From contig CM030859.1 of NCBI GenBank assembly GCA_018105865.1, forward strand, positions 609,001 to 673,000: a stretch of DNA of 64,000 nt, in the 5' to 3' direction. The translations under genes were made by a program, and so were the position numbers. Under the pieces are notes generated by a model. The model had not been told where the DNA came from and did not search any database. It saw only the letters and a list, made by a program, of their open reading frames with translations. Positions 1-12,079 of this stretch are shown here, one piece after another. The DNA is from Metaphire vulgaris. Lineage: Eukaryota > Annelida > Clitellata > Crassiclitellata > Megascolecidae. Each line of letters starts with the position of its first letter. The stretch's first letter is position 1.

Positions 1-2190
1 GACAGATGAAAAAGTTTTTAAAAGAAATTCTGTTATTTTTAAATTCAATAAAATCGCGATTAATTCTTTTTAATTAATTAATTGCCGAAGAGATTGTTTG
101 CATTGATATTAATATTACATATTAATATTAAATTGATTAATTATTAATATTGATCTGCGCTGAGGAACAGTCGATTGACGAACAACATGGGGCTGCCTCT
201 CCTCCTCAGTGGCGGCTGACGTCACGGGACCCAAATGACATGTGAAAAAGGCGTGAGGATGGGCAATCCAGAATTACCAAAAACATCAATACCCGTTGAA
301 ATATACGGGGTCACCTAAATCATTAATGGTTATTCAGATGTTCATAAAAAACAAAAATCTCAAAATCCTATCTGCAGGACTTTTTCACATAGCCTACATA
401 CCCAAATGGTTCCCCATGCAAACCATCGCTCCAGGTGTCTTAAACCTTCCTCATAAAGACGCGAACAAACAAGAGATTGTCGCCTTTTCTCCACTTTCAG
501 TCATTCTGACAACATGAATGAGGAATGCACGAGGAAGGGGCGTTCCAAGGCAGAATGGGGAACAGGACCGCCCAGAGGGGGCTGAGGGGGGAGGGGTTGG
601 AATGGCACAGGGGCCCGGCGGTCTGCATGGGGCCCGGACCGGCGATGATGATGATGTATTAACAATAGCCTGAACCCTGAAAAAGACTGACAAGGGAAAA
701 GGTCATCATCTTCGTCATGAACACAGGGCCCCGGCGAATGTCAGGGGGCCCGGGCCGATCATGTATTAATAATGCATTCTAAGAACCAGACAATCAAAAA
801 GGTCATCAACAGTTTTTGACGCTTGTTAGGGGTCCGTGACTGTTTTTGCACGGGGGCCCGAATTGCTCTCGGCGGGTCTGATGGGGAATGGAACACACAG
901 GGCCCCCTCCCCCCCATCAGAATATCCCGATCCGCCAGGGCTTCTTCTTTTCTAGGAACAAAGGTTTGGAAACTCGTTTAACGTCTGTTTTGTCGTAAGA
1001 AATTATAATCGAATTCGTTCACGGGACAACATCATTTCCAGGATATTTTAGGAAATGGACGTAGTTTACAAGAAACTGAAATTAGAAATACTCAAAGAGT
1101 TAATAAATATATACCTATAATAATTAAACTGTACAGAGTAAATGTTATGCAGAATACTGGTATTATAGACTTTATATCGGGATCCAGAATCTGGCAAAAG
1201 TCGTTCCATGCATAGTCAAATTATAAAAAGCTCTGTTATGCCCAACATCATCTCAGGTGGGGTGGGCGGGAAATAAACCAGTATTTCATTTCAGACTTTT
1301 CTTGGGAGGGAGCGAGATAATTTTTTGCCAAATTTTTGGCAAATTTGTGCAAATTGTAGGCAATTTTTGCAAATTTTTGTGAATTTTTTTGCGATATTTT
1401 GCACATTAATACATTGTAAATTATTTTTTTCATTTCCTTGGGGGCCACGGCCTCCCCAGCCCCTCCCAAATGACGCCTCTGCTTCACACCCCATGCATTA
1501 GAGGGCAACCGCCACTTAACATGACGTTGCAGGTCGTTTCTAAGGATTGCAACGAATTTCAATAGCAAGCTTTTTTCCTTCTCTTTTTTCCAGTGCAAAT
1601 TTTCTCGCCGAGAGAGGACTCTGGGTCAAACGGAAGTCAAAAATTCGGAGCCAATCTATCAATTTAAGATGTCGTCTGTGATTGGTCGACGAGTGGACGC
1701 ACGCCGCTGGTTCCAGGAATTCTCGGATCCTCCGTCCGCTGGTTCCCTGTCCGCAACGGGCGCTGCTGCCATCTGGTGTCGCATCTGATTAATTAATCGC
1801 CTAATGCCTGGAACGAGGCAATGGAAAACCGGAAAGGAACTGCAGTCGACAGACCGGGACACCAGATTAAGGAACGAAGAGGCGGTGAAGCAGACTAGGA
1901 TGAAATACGTCAGAAATCAAACGATGAAAGCAAATGGGACCAAGGATAATAATCAAATAACACGAAGAGAGAGAAAGAGAGAGAGGAGAAGAGGGAGGGA
2001 GAAGAGGGAGGAGAGGTGGGGAGGGAGAAAGGAAGAGGGAAAGAAATCAGGGAAGATGTTCTGACGACAGACAATGAATTGAGGATTTAGGGATCTGATC
2101 ATCCAAACGAAAGAATTTGAAAAAGATTAAAAGAACAAACAAGAACTGAAAAATTACCAACAGAAGATGTTGAAAATTACACTCAAGAAT
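1..2190. other. No gene recognised; GC-variable repeat-like sequence
   Basis: Open frames here are short and unlike any protein. G/C-homopolymer-rich stretches (530-640, 720-920, 1250-1480) resemble the interiors of the MITEs seen elsewhere in the window, but I could not pair their ends. 1965-2050 is GA-rich. Confidence 0.5.
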
Positions 2191-2246
2191 CGACTGACCG
2201 ACTGACTGACTGCCTGACTGACTGACTGTGACTGACTGACTGACTA
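2191..2246. repeat. (GACT)n microsatellite
   Basis: Imperfect GACT repeats are followed by GAACAACGAGGGTTGTCATG. That unit recurs near 2452 as GAACAACGGGGGTTGTCATG next to another GACT tract. Confidence 0.85.
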
Positions 2247-2497
2247 CTGAACAACGAGGGTTGTCATGGATGAACCGTTTTAAATGCAGAAGGTGATGGC
2301 CCATGTTTGCAATAGCGATTGATATCAATGTAGTAATGGATGCTAAAGATAGTGGCTGAATATGGTGCTTGAATTCGATCTATAACAGGACGAAATAAAT
2401 TTCAAATGCGCGGTTGATTTGCACATATAATGTGCATTATTAGCATTATGGAACAACGGGGGTTGTCATGCTGGATGCGACTGACTGACTGACTGAC

Positions 2498-2660
2498 CAG
2501 GGTTTTATCCAGACACCAGGCCCTTGGGAAAAGGTATTGGGTAACTTGGCTGGAGGGAAGAGGCAAGGTTCAATGCCACAAAATTATGTCACTGCTGAAA
2601 TTGGGGGGGGGGATTTTGAGGTTTGAGGGATCTCCCCTAACAGGCCTGGATAAAACATTG
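2498..2660. mobile_element. MITE inside (GACT)n
   Basis: The ends are an imperfect inverted repeat: CAGGGTTTTATCCAG at the left and CTGGATAAAACATTG at the right. The element splits a GACT microsatellite, so the 8-base duplication (TGACTGAC) cannot be distinguished from the repeat itself. Confidence 0.6.
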
Positions 2661-2728
2661 CTGACTGACTGACTGACTGACTGAATGAATGAATGAATGA
2701 ATGAATGAATGAATGAATGAATGAATGG
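2661..2728. repeat. (GACT)n-(GAAT)n microsatellite
   Basis: GACT units change into GAAT units; this is the right-hand part of the tract broken by the MITE. Confidence 0.85.
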
Positions 2729-3839
2729 CTATATATCCATTTCTAGCGTTTCCCAGCTCCTGAATTCCTAGAGGAGAATTTTTGAGACATCATTGTATTG
2801 CTTTTGGCTTTGCCTGTACTTGGGCTACACGTGTAATCGTCTCAGCCCAGCGCGCCAACGCATTGAGGTGAGAACTGCTGATATTTTTAAACGCTTCTTC
2901 CATCTGGCGAATAAAAATAAAGCATCTGGCGCTAATTGGATGCGCCGAATGGTTGCGATCAGTGGAGCGGAGCAGGCGACGCGCAGTGGAAGAGGGTGGC
3001 TCGAAAAGTTCAGCGATCTAAGAAGTCATCGTCATTTATTACAGAATGATAACAGTAGCTGTTATCTGCTCTATCAACGATCACCCCTCCCCCTCCGATA
3101 AGAACATGTAGCCTAGTTGAGTTTTGAACAGATTTCACGACTGATCCATCCCCAATGGGGGGGAGGGACTCGGTCCCCTGGCCCCTTTGTGGTTACTCCA
3201 ATGGTTCTAGCACAACAGCTCTGATCATTCTGATCCTCCTAAAATGAAGGTGAGACCTTCAAAGTCATTTAAATTACTTGGCATTGGCCTGATTGCGTCG
3301 CTGCCAAGATTATGGTGTTCTTAGGAAATAGTGATTTCCCTATCTATGCACAACTAGGTACTGTCTCCTCAAACCAGGGCTGGAAAATGCGGTCTTAAAA
3401 ACCCGAGTTTTTAGTTTAAAAAGCTAAAAACCCGAAGAAGTAAAAATTTAGGTTTTTAGGGATTCTGTTTTATAAATAGTATATAAATATAAATATAGTA
3501 GGCGTATATAAATATAAAATAATAAATAAATATAAATAAATAATAAAAATAAAATAATAAATCCGCGGTATCAAGTCCACCGAATGTAAACATTTAGGTT
3601 CTTAGGGATTCTGTTTTATAAATAGTATATAATTATAAAAATAGCCAAAGTTGTATCTATTTATGAAGCAGATGTCGGAAAAGGCTGACAAGCAAAAGAA
3701 ACGTCATCCGCAGTATTTTTCAGTAGATTTTGTTCTAAATTTATCCCCAAAATGGTTTGTTGACAAGCAGAAAATTGGTAATCGCTCATCCGCGGTATCA
3801 AGTTCACCGAATGTAAAAGAAATTAAATTTTAAAGAAGC

Positions 3840-3910
3840 CATGGGCGTCCGGAGGGGGTGCAAGGGGGTGCAATTGCACCCCGCTGGAAAAATTTCTGCG
3901 GACGCCCATG
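3840..3910. mobile_element. 71-bp miniature element with perfect 12-bp TIR and 8-bp TSD
   Basis: It begins CATGGGCGTCCG and ends with its exact inverse, CGGACGCCCATG. Both sides carry AAAGAAGC (3832-3839 and 3911-3918). An 8-base duplication fits the hAT superfamily. The interior is G-rich with no coding capacity. Confidence 0.85.
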
Positions 3911-3918
3911 AAAGAAGC

Positions 3919-5127
3919 TTACGAAAAATATGTTGACAAGCAAAAGAACTCCGGTGGGGGGAATGCATCCCCAGTCATCAACATGGTGGAACCGCCACTG
4001 TTCGTGGCTATACCGTCTGTAGGCCTATATAGGCCTACTGTGGCCAATCGTTTTCTCCTGATCCATTCCGCCTACGCAGCAGGCGAAGCCAGGCTCCTAT
4101 GCGGGACGAACAGAGCGTTAAAAAGGCGCAATCGAAGCGAATGAGTGACAGTCTCTCCAGAAGATTCTCTCCTCAGCAGCCTCCAAGAAAGAGGGTCCGA
4201 TCCTCGAGAGTTTTCCGCTACGAAATCTACATTGCTGGTAGGTTTCATCCGTTGTGACAATGTCGTCACCTATACTGTATACGTGCATTTGCTATCTTCA
4301 TTCGCCTTAAAAGGTTTAAATTGTCGTTTAGGCCTACAGCATCTAATCTTTAATCTAGGGAGGTGGCTTGATTATTTATTTATCTCCACTGGCCGAGACA
4401 GACGGGGATACAAATTGGGCGTTTTGGCCATCTGACGGCCACTGGTGTCGAATATTTTCAAGCAGGTGGGGCGGTCGGCTGCGTTTCAATATATTGATAG
4501 CTTATCATTGACGACACAACATTTTGATTCTGTTGTCTAAGACTCGCTCGTATGCGATAGAGCAGAGTCCGTTAATATAACGAAGTTCTTCTTAATTTGT
4601 TCGAATAACTGTGCGACCGTTACACTTTGAGAGCATTTTAAGCAACTGGGCTTCTCCCCCGCCTGTCATTGGCCGAGATTTATGAGCTTTTTTGATTCTC
4701 CTGATTTAAAAAATTCTTTCCGACTAATTCTACATTCTACTTTCCACGTTGTAATGTAATATTGGACTCGTGTATAGCGTCTCTTTAGTCTTTATCCGTA
4801 TCTCAGAGACGCTCCGGGCTTTACAATTGCTTGATAAGAAATTGAGACTTTAGTTTTCGCAATGAATTTAGTCCTCCGTGCCCGCCGCACTACCTTAAAG
4901 TTCTGCCAAAGAGACGCGGCTATCTTGGCTCCCCTTCATCCCCTGGTTTTGGGATTAGACACATCGGTAAGAAGAAAATCCAACGTAGATTTAATGATAC
5001 CGGTATTTGTAGACCCAACGAAATTTTCCCAGACGCTGTTACGCACCTGTTGACCAGTGTTTCGCCGCCTTTTTTGTCCTGCGGCGCACTTAGACTTATC
5101 TGAATACGCTGGCGGCACACGTGAAGC
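3919..5127. other. No recognised gene
   Basis: Two overlapping TAGGCCTA sites lie at 4020-4037. A short open frame at 4862 ends in a good splice donor (ACATCG|GTAAGA at ~4969) but matches nothing I know. I see no repeats with clear ends. Confidence 0.4.
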
Positions 5128-5135
5128 GACATGGG

Positions 5136-5324
5136 CAGTGGCGGTTCCACCGGGGGAGTCAGGGGGGCCCGTGCCCCCTATTGAGTGCCTGCCCCCCAGT
5201 GGCCCCCAAGTTGGGATCCTAAACTTAATGCTACATACATTAAACAACAAATGGTTGGTCCCCCGTGATTAGAAGTTGCCACCCCAACGGCCTCCCCACT
5301 TGCGAAATCCTAGAGCCGCCACTG
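5136..5324. mobile_element. hAT-like MITE, family 1 (189 bp)
   Basis: The ends are CAGTGGCGGTTCCA and AGAGCCGCCACTG (inverted). The 8-base target duplication GACATGGG is perfect (5128-5135, 5325-5332). The interior closely matches the copy at 44337-44529. Non-coding. Confidence 0.9.
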
Positions 5325-5448
5325 GACATGGGCAGTTGTTAGCCTATGAAACCATTAATTTGGTTGCTCTTGCCCTCTGCAGCATTTCGAGGTCAGGCAC
5401 CTTCTTGCATTACCGAACTTTTTCAATCGCCATTTCCACCACTTCGCG

Positions 5449-5590
5449 AGGCGGAAGATGGCAGAGTGGGTTTAGGCACTGGAGCGGTAGACTGACGGAG
5501 CGGGTTCAAGTCCCATTAGCGCCCGTAGAGGCTTTCACACAGGCAGTAATGCCTCCTAACTCCCTAAGTCAATTTAAATCATACTAAGCA
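5449..5590 (+). repeat. tRNA-derived SINE
   Basis: The head carries RNA polymerase III boxes: A box TGGCAGAGTGG and B box GGTTCAAGTCCC, ~50 bases apart, as in a Leu/Ser-like tRNA. A tail containing TTTCACACAGGC and GCCTCCTAA ends TTTAAATCATA. Related tails occur at 44760-44815, and a related head at 56206-56280. The arms do not pair as a functional tRNA. Confidence 0.65.
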
Positions 5591-5643
5591 TTTTAAGTTC
5601 ACATCACTTGCTCCCTTCATTGTGTTCCTAGATAACGTACCAC

Positions 5644-5817
5644 CAGGGACGTAGCCATGAATTTGATGGGGGGGTATAATGTGATTTGGGGGTATACATC
5701 TTTAAAAAACTTTGAAAACGTTAAAAAACGCATTAACAATTTTAAGGAAGTCTGATTTTTTTTTTTTGGGGGGAGGTATTTATACCGATATACTCACCCC
5801 CCGTAGCTACGCCCCGG
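5644..5817. mobile_element. hAT-like MITE (174 bp) with perfect TSD
   Basis: It starts CAGGGACGTAGCC and ends GTAGCTACGCCCCGG. Both flanks carry CGTACCAC (5636-5643, 5818-5825). The interior is G-rich then T-rich and non-coding. Confidence 0.85.
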
Positions 5818-6369
5818 CGTACCACTCTTTCCCAGCGTCAGTCATTCAGCGTAACCGGATCCTCTCTCCGTCTCCAATGGGTTGTCTCCGCCTTCTCGTG
5901 TCTCGCGTCTCAGGTTCTTCTTTTCACGCGACTCTAAGGGCGACAGTGCCTCTGAGTAGTAATACAGTAGGCGCTATATGAGTCCTTTGTTACGTTACAT
6001 CACAAGATACGGGTTCTTGATTGAAACACAAAACTCATCCGGTCGGTTTTCTTTTCGTGAATTAACTGAGCAAATGGATGGCTGCAAAGATTGACGAATT
6101 GTCCAAACTGCTTCGGTCGTTTATAATAATTAATTACGGTGTATTTCACCGTCATGAGTCTTCGATGGCGCTTGACCTAGAAATGCGACTGGAGGGCGTT
6201 TTCAAAAAGTTAATTATCGTGTTTATATTCGATTATTTATAAAAATAAATTACTCTTTAAAATAGGCCACTGGTATTAATATAAACGCCGATGTTGGCAA
6301 TATGAGGGTTGGGTCACGGTTGAAGCTCTATAGAAGCACCAGTCAGCGGAATATGTCTGCGAATCCGAT

Positions 6370-7831
6370 ACACATAATATAGGAAAAGTCACTGTTGAGG
6401 CTCTATAGAAGTACTAGACAGTGGTCCATGTTTCCGATGGCGCTTGTTTTCGATACACGACTTGAGGGAGATGTCAAATCATTCATTATTTCTCTCAAAT
6501 TCGATTATTAATCTACACACATAATATAGGAAAAGTCACTGTTGAGGCTCTATAGAAGTACTAGGCAGTGGTCCATGTTTCCGATGGCGCTTGTTTTCGA
6601 TACACGACTTGAGGGAGATCATTCATTATTTCTCTCAAATTCGATTATTTCTCTCATAAATTCACTGTTGATTTAAAAATCTTCACACATAATATGGGGA
6701 AAAGTCATTATTTGTTGAGGCTCATAATATAGAAAAGTACTGTTGAGGCTCTAGTGGTCCAGTGGTGTTTCCGATGGCGCTTGTTTTCGATACACGACTT
6801 GAGGGAGATGTCAAGTCATTCATTATTTCTCTCAAATTCGATTTAAAAATCTTCACACATAATATACACGACTTGAGGGAAAAGTCACTGATTATTAATT
6901 GAGGCTCTATAGAAAAGTACTAGGTACTAGGCAGTGGTCCATGTTTCCGATGGCGCTTGTTTTCGATACACGACTTGAGGGAGATGTCAAATCATTCATT
7001 ATTTCTCTCAAATTCGATTTTAAAATGTTCACACATAATATAGGAAAAGTCACTGTTGAGGCTCTTTAGAAGTACTAGGCAGTGGTCCATGTTTCCGATG
7101 GCGCTTGTTTTCGATACACGACTTGAGGGAGATGTCAAATCATTCATTATTTCTCTCAAATTCGATTATTAATCTACACACATAATATAGGAAAAGTCAC
7201 TGTTGAGGCTCTATAGAAGTAAGTACTAGGCAGTGGTCCATGCGCTTGTTTTCGATGGCGCTTATTTTCGATTATTAATCTACACACGACTTGAGGGAGA
7301 TGTCAAATCATCATGGTCCATGTCATTATTTCTCTCAAATTCGATTTAAAAATCTTCACACATAATATGGGAAAAGTCACTGTTGAGGCTCTATAGAAGT
7401 ATTTAGGCAATGGTCCATGTTTCCGATGGCGCTTGTTTTCGATACACGACTTGAGGGAGATGTCAAATCATTCATTATTTCTCTCAAACTCGATTTAAAA
7501 ATCTTCACACATAATATGGGAAAAGTCACTGTTGAGGCTCTATAGAAGTACTAGGCAGTGGTCCATGTTTCCGATGGCGCTTGTTTTCGATACACGACTT
7601 GAGGGAGATGTCAAATCATTCATTATTTCTCTCAAATTCGATTTAAAAATCTTCACACATAATATGGGAAAAGTCACTGTTGAGGCTCTATAGAAGTACT
7701 AGGCAGTGGTCCATGTTTCCGATGGCGCTTGTTTTCGATACACGACTTGAGGGAGATGTCAAATCATTCATTATTTCTCTCAAATTCGATTAAAAATCTT
7801 CACACATAATATAGGAAAAGTCACTGTAGAG
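6370..7831. repeat. Satellite array, ~147-bp monomer, about ten copies
   Basis: The anchor CACATAATAT recurs at 6371, 6517, 6686, 6856, 7032, 7179, 7359, 7508, 7656 and 7803. Typical spacings are 146-149; larger ones hold short internal duplications. Each unit contains GAAAAGTCACTGTTGAGG, GATGGCGCTTG and ACACGACTTGAGGGAG. A more diverged unit precedes the array (6160-6370). The last unit is cut by the element at 7832. Confidence 0.93.
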
Positions 7832-8161
7832 CAGCGGTTCTCAACCTGTGGGTCGCGAACCCCGAGGGGGTCTCAACGACGATTTGCCAGGGGTCGCCCA
7901 AGACCATCAGAAATATGGGGTTGTCTATTATCTTGTTATTGTACAAAATTTCCTCAGTGGTAGTTACTAGTTTTTTAAACTAAAATTGTCATTCGAGGAT
8001 AGACAATAGAATAATAATGATTCCGAACATTTTAATTGTCGTTGCATTATTATTTTTAGCAGTTTACATTCTGAACGAAAATAATTTGACAGTTGGGGGT
8101 CGCCACATCATGGGGAATTGAATTAAAAGGGTCGCGGTACTATAAGGGTTGAGAACCGCTG
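7832..8161. mobile_element. hAT (Charlie-like) MITE, 330 bp
   Basis: The left end is CAGCGGTTCTCAACC and the right end GGTTGAGAACCGCTG, a perfect 15-base inverted repeat, with GGGTCGCG next to each. This terminus type is well known for hAT/Charlie elements. It interrupts the satellite array. The flanking 8-mers (CTGTAGAG, GCTTAAGT) do not match, so the target duplication has decayed. Confidence 0.85.
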
Positions 8162-8302
8162 GCTTAAGTAAAGGCAAGAATTGAAGAAAAGCGTCTTTGT
8201 AGATTCATTTGCCAATTAAGGATCTGTTAACCTACTAATTTTATTTTCTCAGCCCCTCTACTCATTGGACGCTACATACCCTAGGACCTAGGTACACACA
8301 TA

Positions 8303-8451
<149 letters not shown>

Positions 8452-9825
8452 GCAGTGATCTAAGTTCGCGCGTCGAGATGCAGCCATTCGGGGCATAGAT
8501 TTCCGATTGAAAGAAGTCGAATCAGCGTTGTCTTGCAGTGACGTCACACAACTTCCTGTCTCTCACCAAATTAAGCATTAATCGCTAATGCGCTTCGGCC
8601 ACAGACATTGACAGACACTGGACGGAGTCTACCTGTGCATTGGTCAAGAAGACGACAAGTCGAAGCAGATTTGTCGTCGTCTTACACACACTGTTGTCAT
8701 GGTAACAATTGTCTAGGCGTCGGAAGAGTTAGGATATCATTGAAACACAATCGATGTAAAATGCCGGAAAACCGGATTCACTTTCAAATACCATAGACTA
8801 TATCTATGGATAATTAAAGTCTATGACTTCGGCAAACGCCTCTGACGTCATAACCGGAAGGAAAGACATTAGATCGCATTATTAAACCGACGGCTTACGC
8901 GGCTACGAGATCGAGAGAGATAGATAGATAGAGAGAGACAGACAGAGAGAGACAGACAGAGAGAGACAGACAGACAGACAGAGACAGAGAGACAGAGAGA
9001 AAAAAACAGAGACAGAGAACTTCCTCTAAGAAAGCTTCACCAAAGCAGAGATAATCTATGTCCAATTCCTGTTATGAACTAAATGTCGCAGAAACTAATT
9101 ATATCTTGGCAAAGAAAACAACGGGATCGAAAACACTCCGCCCCCCCCACGCTCACCCATCCATCCAACCAACCAGCCACCTCTGTGAACCGCTTTCGCA
9201 TCAATGCACAGATATTGAAAGCCTGAATGAACTTCTCTTCCTCCTCTTTCAGGTGCCATGCATTGCTGCGTCGGCGGCCATGGACTTCCACTTTTCTCGA
9301 TCTATAGTGCTCCTCAGGAGCTCGATGTTATTTTCCATTCCCATTTCCTCTCTCATTCTGTCTGAACGAACGCAGATCCGTAAACAGGGAACGGCGGGCG
9401 ACAGTGAGCGGTCCACTAAGCATTTCATACGCGCTGCTTATGGCCATAAACACCAGCTCTGAAGTTCGTGGGAAAGAGGAAGGGGGATGAGGCAGCGGAG
9501 GGGAAGAGGGGGAGGGAATGGACCCTGGGGGAAAGGAGTTGCATTGTGGCGAAAGATGGAACGGTCGCATTGAAGATTGAGAGTCGGGGTTTGGCGCAGC
9601 GCAGATAAGCGCTTAGACTCCGCTTCTTCCATTGAGTGTGTTTGTGTGTGCTGCGTGTGTTGCCGGTTGATAATAATAATAAGGCGCGCATTTCGCCGGA
9701 CAATAAGTCATAATTCAATTCGAAAGAGCTCAAAGAAATCCATAACGAAAACGTATTGGCCGCCGGAGCGAATAAAATAATGCGCTATGACATTTCGATC
9801 CACCTCCCCTCCCCCCCCCCCCACC

Positions 9826-9829
<4 letters not shown>
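8452..9829. other. No gene recognised; GA/GACA tract at 8911-9020
   Basis: 8911-9020 is a GAGA/GACA/GATA compound microsatellite. Around it I see no protein-like frame with family motifs. A GAGGGGAAGAG-rich stretch lies at 9470-9540. Confidence 0.5.

Positions 9830-9890
<61 letters not shown>
9830..9890. repeat. (TC)n microsatellite
   Basis: About 30 TC units follow a C-rich run. Confidence 0.97.
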
Positions 9891-9892
<2 letters not shown>

Positions 9893-10176
9893 GAAGAGTT
9901 TTGAAAGGGACCATAATGGGGAGTGGCTAATAAATGAAAATCGGTTATGATTGGTGCGCTCTGGAGTGGGCGATGTCCATTATCAGACCTTTGCAGAAGG
10001 TGGTCTCTCTCTCCCGTGACCCGCGTTTACCCCTCTGTTCTGCCTTCTTCTTCTGCTTCTTCTTCCGCAGTCGGCGGCCGAGCGTCTGTCTAATGGAAGC
10101 AGTTCCGGTCCGTTTAATATTGCGTCGCTCGGTCAATTACAGAGATTCCGCACAGTGCAAAAGTAATTAGCAGTCA

Positions 10177-10178
<2 letters not shown>

Positions 10179-10246
<68 letters not shown>
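10179..10246. repeat. (GA)n microsatellite
   Basis: About 33 GA units, 290 bases from the TC tract and of opposite strand sense, so the two could pair as a large hairpin. Confidence 0.97.
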
Positions 10247-10249
<3 letters not shown>

Positions 10250-10416
10250 GTTGCAACCAATGACAAATCTTGGGAAACGGTTTTCTACTATTTTCGACTT
10301 TAAAAGCAACATTTCGTCTTCGCTAAGGTCTTGAGGAGACTTAAATAGCTTACATCTCGTACTCTTCAGGTAGACAATCAAGTCGTTCTTTTATCTGACC
10401 TCTTCCCCCTTTAGTT

Positions 10417-10631
10417 TTCTCTCTCTCTCTGTCTCTCTGTCTCTCTGTCTCTCTGCCTCTCTGTCTCTCTCTCTCTGTCTCTCTGTCTCTCTGCCTCTCT
10501 GTCTCTGTCTCTGTCTCTGTCTCTGTCTCTGTCTCTGTCTCTGTCTCTGTCTCTGTCTCTGTCTCTGTCTCTGTCTCTGTCTCTGTCTCTGTCTCTGTCT
10601 CTGTCTCTGTCTCTGTCTCTGTCTCTGTCTC

Positions 10632-10711
<80 letters not shown>
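10417..10711. repeat. (CTGTCT)n / (CT)n compound microsatellite
   Basis: 295 bases: mixed CTCTGTCT, then ~20 perfect CTGTCT hexamers, then ~35 CT units. Long Arg-Asp and Arg-Glu frames on - are artefacts. Confidence 0.97.
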
Positions 10712-10975
10712 ACTTCATGGACATGTATACCGGTACTGCAAATGGAGATTATGTTCATTTGATTATTGCATACCCAGGAATTCTGTTTAAAAGGGGTACT
10801 TAGTGTTTCATTTCCCATTTTTTGACTTCCACGTCCCTTCCAAATGGATCGATGCTGATTGCTCAGCTGCTTGAAAGAGAAGAAAGGACAACTCTCGCTT
10901 ATTATTATTATTAGTGCTTTGTAATCTTTCAACTTTTCGTCCTGATGAGAAATTAGCAACATTGATTTGTTGAAG

Positions 10976-11060
10976 TCTAAGTAAGTAAGTAAGTAAGTAA
11001 AATCTCGTAAATTTCTAAAGCGCTTCCAAAAGATGCACCGAAGTAGCTCCTTATTCCTAT
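10976..11060. repeat. Interspersed repeat, GTAAGTAAGTAA ... AAATTTCTAAAGCGC
   Basis: A GTAA run is followed by TCTCGTAAATTTCTAAAGCGC. A second copy at 23980-24020 reads AAGTAAGTAAAGTCTCGTG then AATTTATATAGCGCTTT. It is a short dispersed family of unknown type. Confidence 0.6.
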
Positions 11061-11202
11061 GCGCTGTCTACTGGGCGGGGGCAGAAGTCCTCTGTGTCCC
11101 TGTCTGGATCTGCCTATGAATTATATGCATAAACACCCCAATAATTATTCTGAATTTCTGTTGTATACTTCAGAGGAATAGAGAGAGAAAGAGAGATACA
11201 AA

Positions 11203-12070
11203 ATGGCGGTCCTGGCTACAGCGTCTCTCCTCCTCCTCTTCTTCTTCCTCTCTGTCTGTGTCAACGCAGCTGAACAAGCCGACGATGACGTCACCGCCTA
11301 CCAACCGTCCGAAAATGACGTCACGCGAAGTCCCTGCGTCAAGAATTATGACGTCGACGGCGTCAAGGCAAAATTCCTGAACGTCCTCGAGAGGAAGTTG
11401 AAGACCTTTCCCCACCAGAAGCAGGTCGGAGGAGTGGGGAAGGCGCCTCAGCCGGCGGGCGCTATAGAAGCCATCAAGCGCAGGTCGTGGGCCGAGAACA
11501 GCATGTCCGCCTGGGGAAAACGGCGGTCCCAGGCCCTGCAGTTGGCGGAGCCGCGGTTCAAAAGGTCGGCGCCGTACCTGCCGAGGAGGAGGAGGAGGAG
11601 AATGAGCGCGAACCCGACGGGGACCGACTGGGGAGACGAGGCGTCGCTGGGAAATGGACGTGTCACCCCATCAGAGTTTTCCGATGAAGACGTCAGCGAC
11701 GAAGGTCCGATGGACCAACCGGGCAGAGGGAGACTGGCTCAGCTGAAGCGACTCTGGTCCGATCATAGCATGAACACGTGGGGAAAGAGACTGCAGACCG
11801 GGAATCCAGTGGATTCGAGCGGCGACGAGGAGGGGGCGTCTGACCCCAACCTCCTCATCCTCCTCTTCCGCCAAAAGGTCTGAGTTCCAATCAGATCTAT
11901 TTCGTTCTGCTTCAGCAGCAGCAGCAGCAGCATCACAGAAACGGGATCTCGAAGAGAAACTGGTCAACAAATACGATGGACGTTTGGGGAAAAGATCAAC
12001 ACCCGAAGACAGGGGCGATTCTCCAGGGTACGAAACCCACATGAACACGGTCTCTCTCTACTCCAACTGA
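11203..12070 (+). CDS. Myoinhibitory peptide / allatostatin-B-like neuropeptide precursor (frame-broken 3' part)
   Basis: This encodes a secreted prohormone for C-terminally amidated peptides. The intact part is a 226-codon frame (11203-11883). Residues 1-22 form a signal peptide with a long Leu/Phe core ending VCVNA. Two peptides of W(X7)W-amide type follow: SWAENSMSAW (residues 95-104) then GKRR, and LWSDHSMNTW (184-193) then GKR, each preceded by a dibasic site. A third, NWSTNTMDVW-GK, lies at 11958-11993 in a different frame after the TGA at 11881. A tail beginning KRSTPEDRGD and ending at a TGA (12068-12070) lies in yet another frame. The pattern W-x-x-[NH]-[ST]-M-x-x-W is shared by all three, so the third repeat is genuine. 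Each frame step equals one lost base; the second falls in the run GGGGAAAA near 11986-11993. The first could instead be a 38-nt GT-AG intron at 11878-11915. A likely acceptor lies at 11173, just upstream of the ATG, suggesting a 5' UTR intron. Family: W(X5-8)W-amides acting on a sex-peptide/MIP-type GPCR. Confidence 0.8.
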
Positions 12071-12079
12071 TGAATTCCA

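Noticed and set aside
1248..1598. 116-codon frame on -
   Set aside because: Low-complexity Lys/Asn composition from T-rich DNA; no motif.
2191..2728. Hairpin or origin-like function of GACT tracts
   Set aside because: Explained by simple repeat growth and a MITE insertion; no supporting feature.
4862..5053. Possible first exon ending ACATCG|GTAAGA
   Set aside because: Good donor but no recognisable peptide and no downstream exon that I can join.
5449..5525. A functional tRNA gene
   Set aside because: A and B boxes are good but acceptor and anticodon arms do not pair, and a SINE tail follows.
6370..7831. CRISPR-like array
   Set aside because: Repeats are contiguous 147-bp monomers without unique spacers, in an animal genome.
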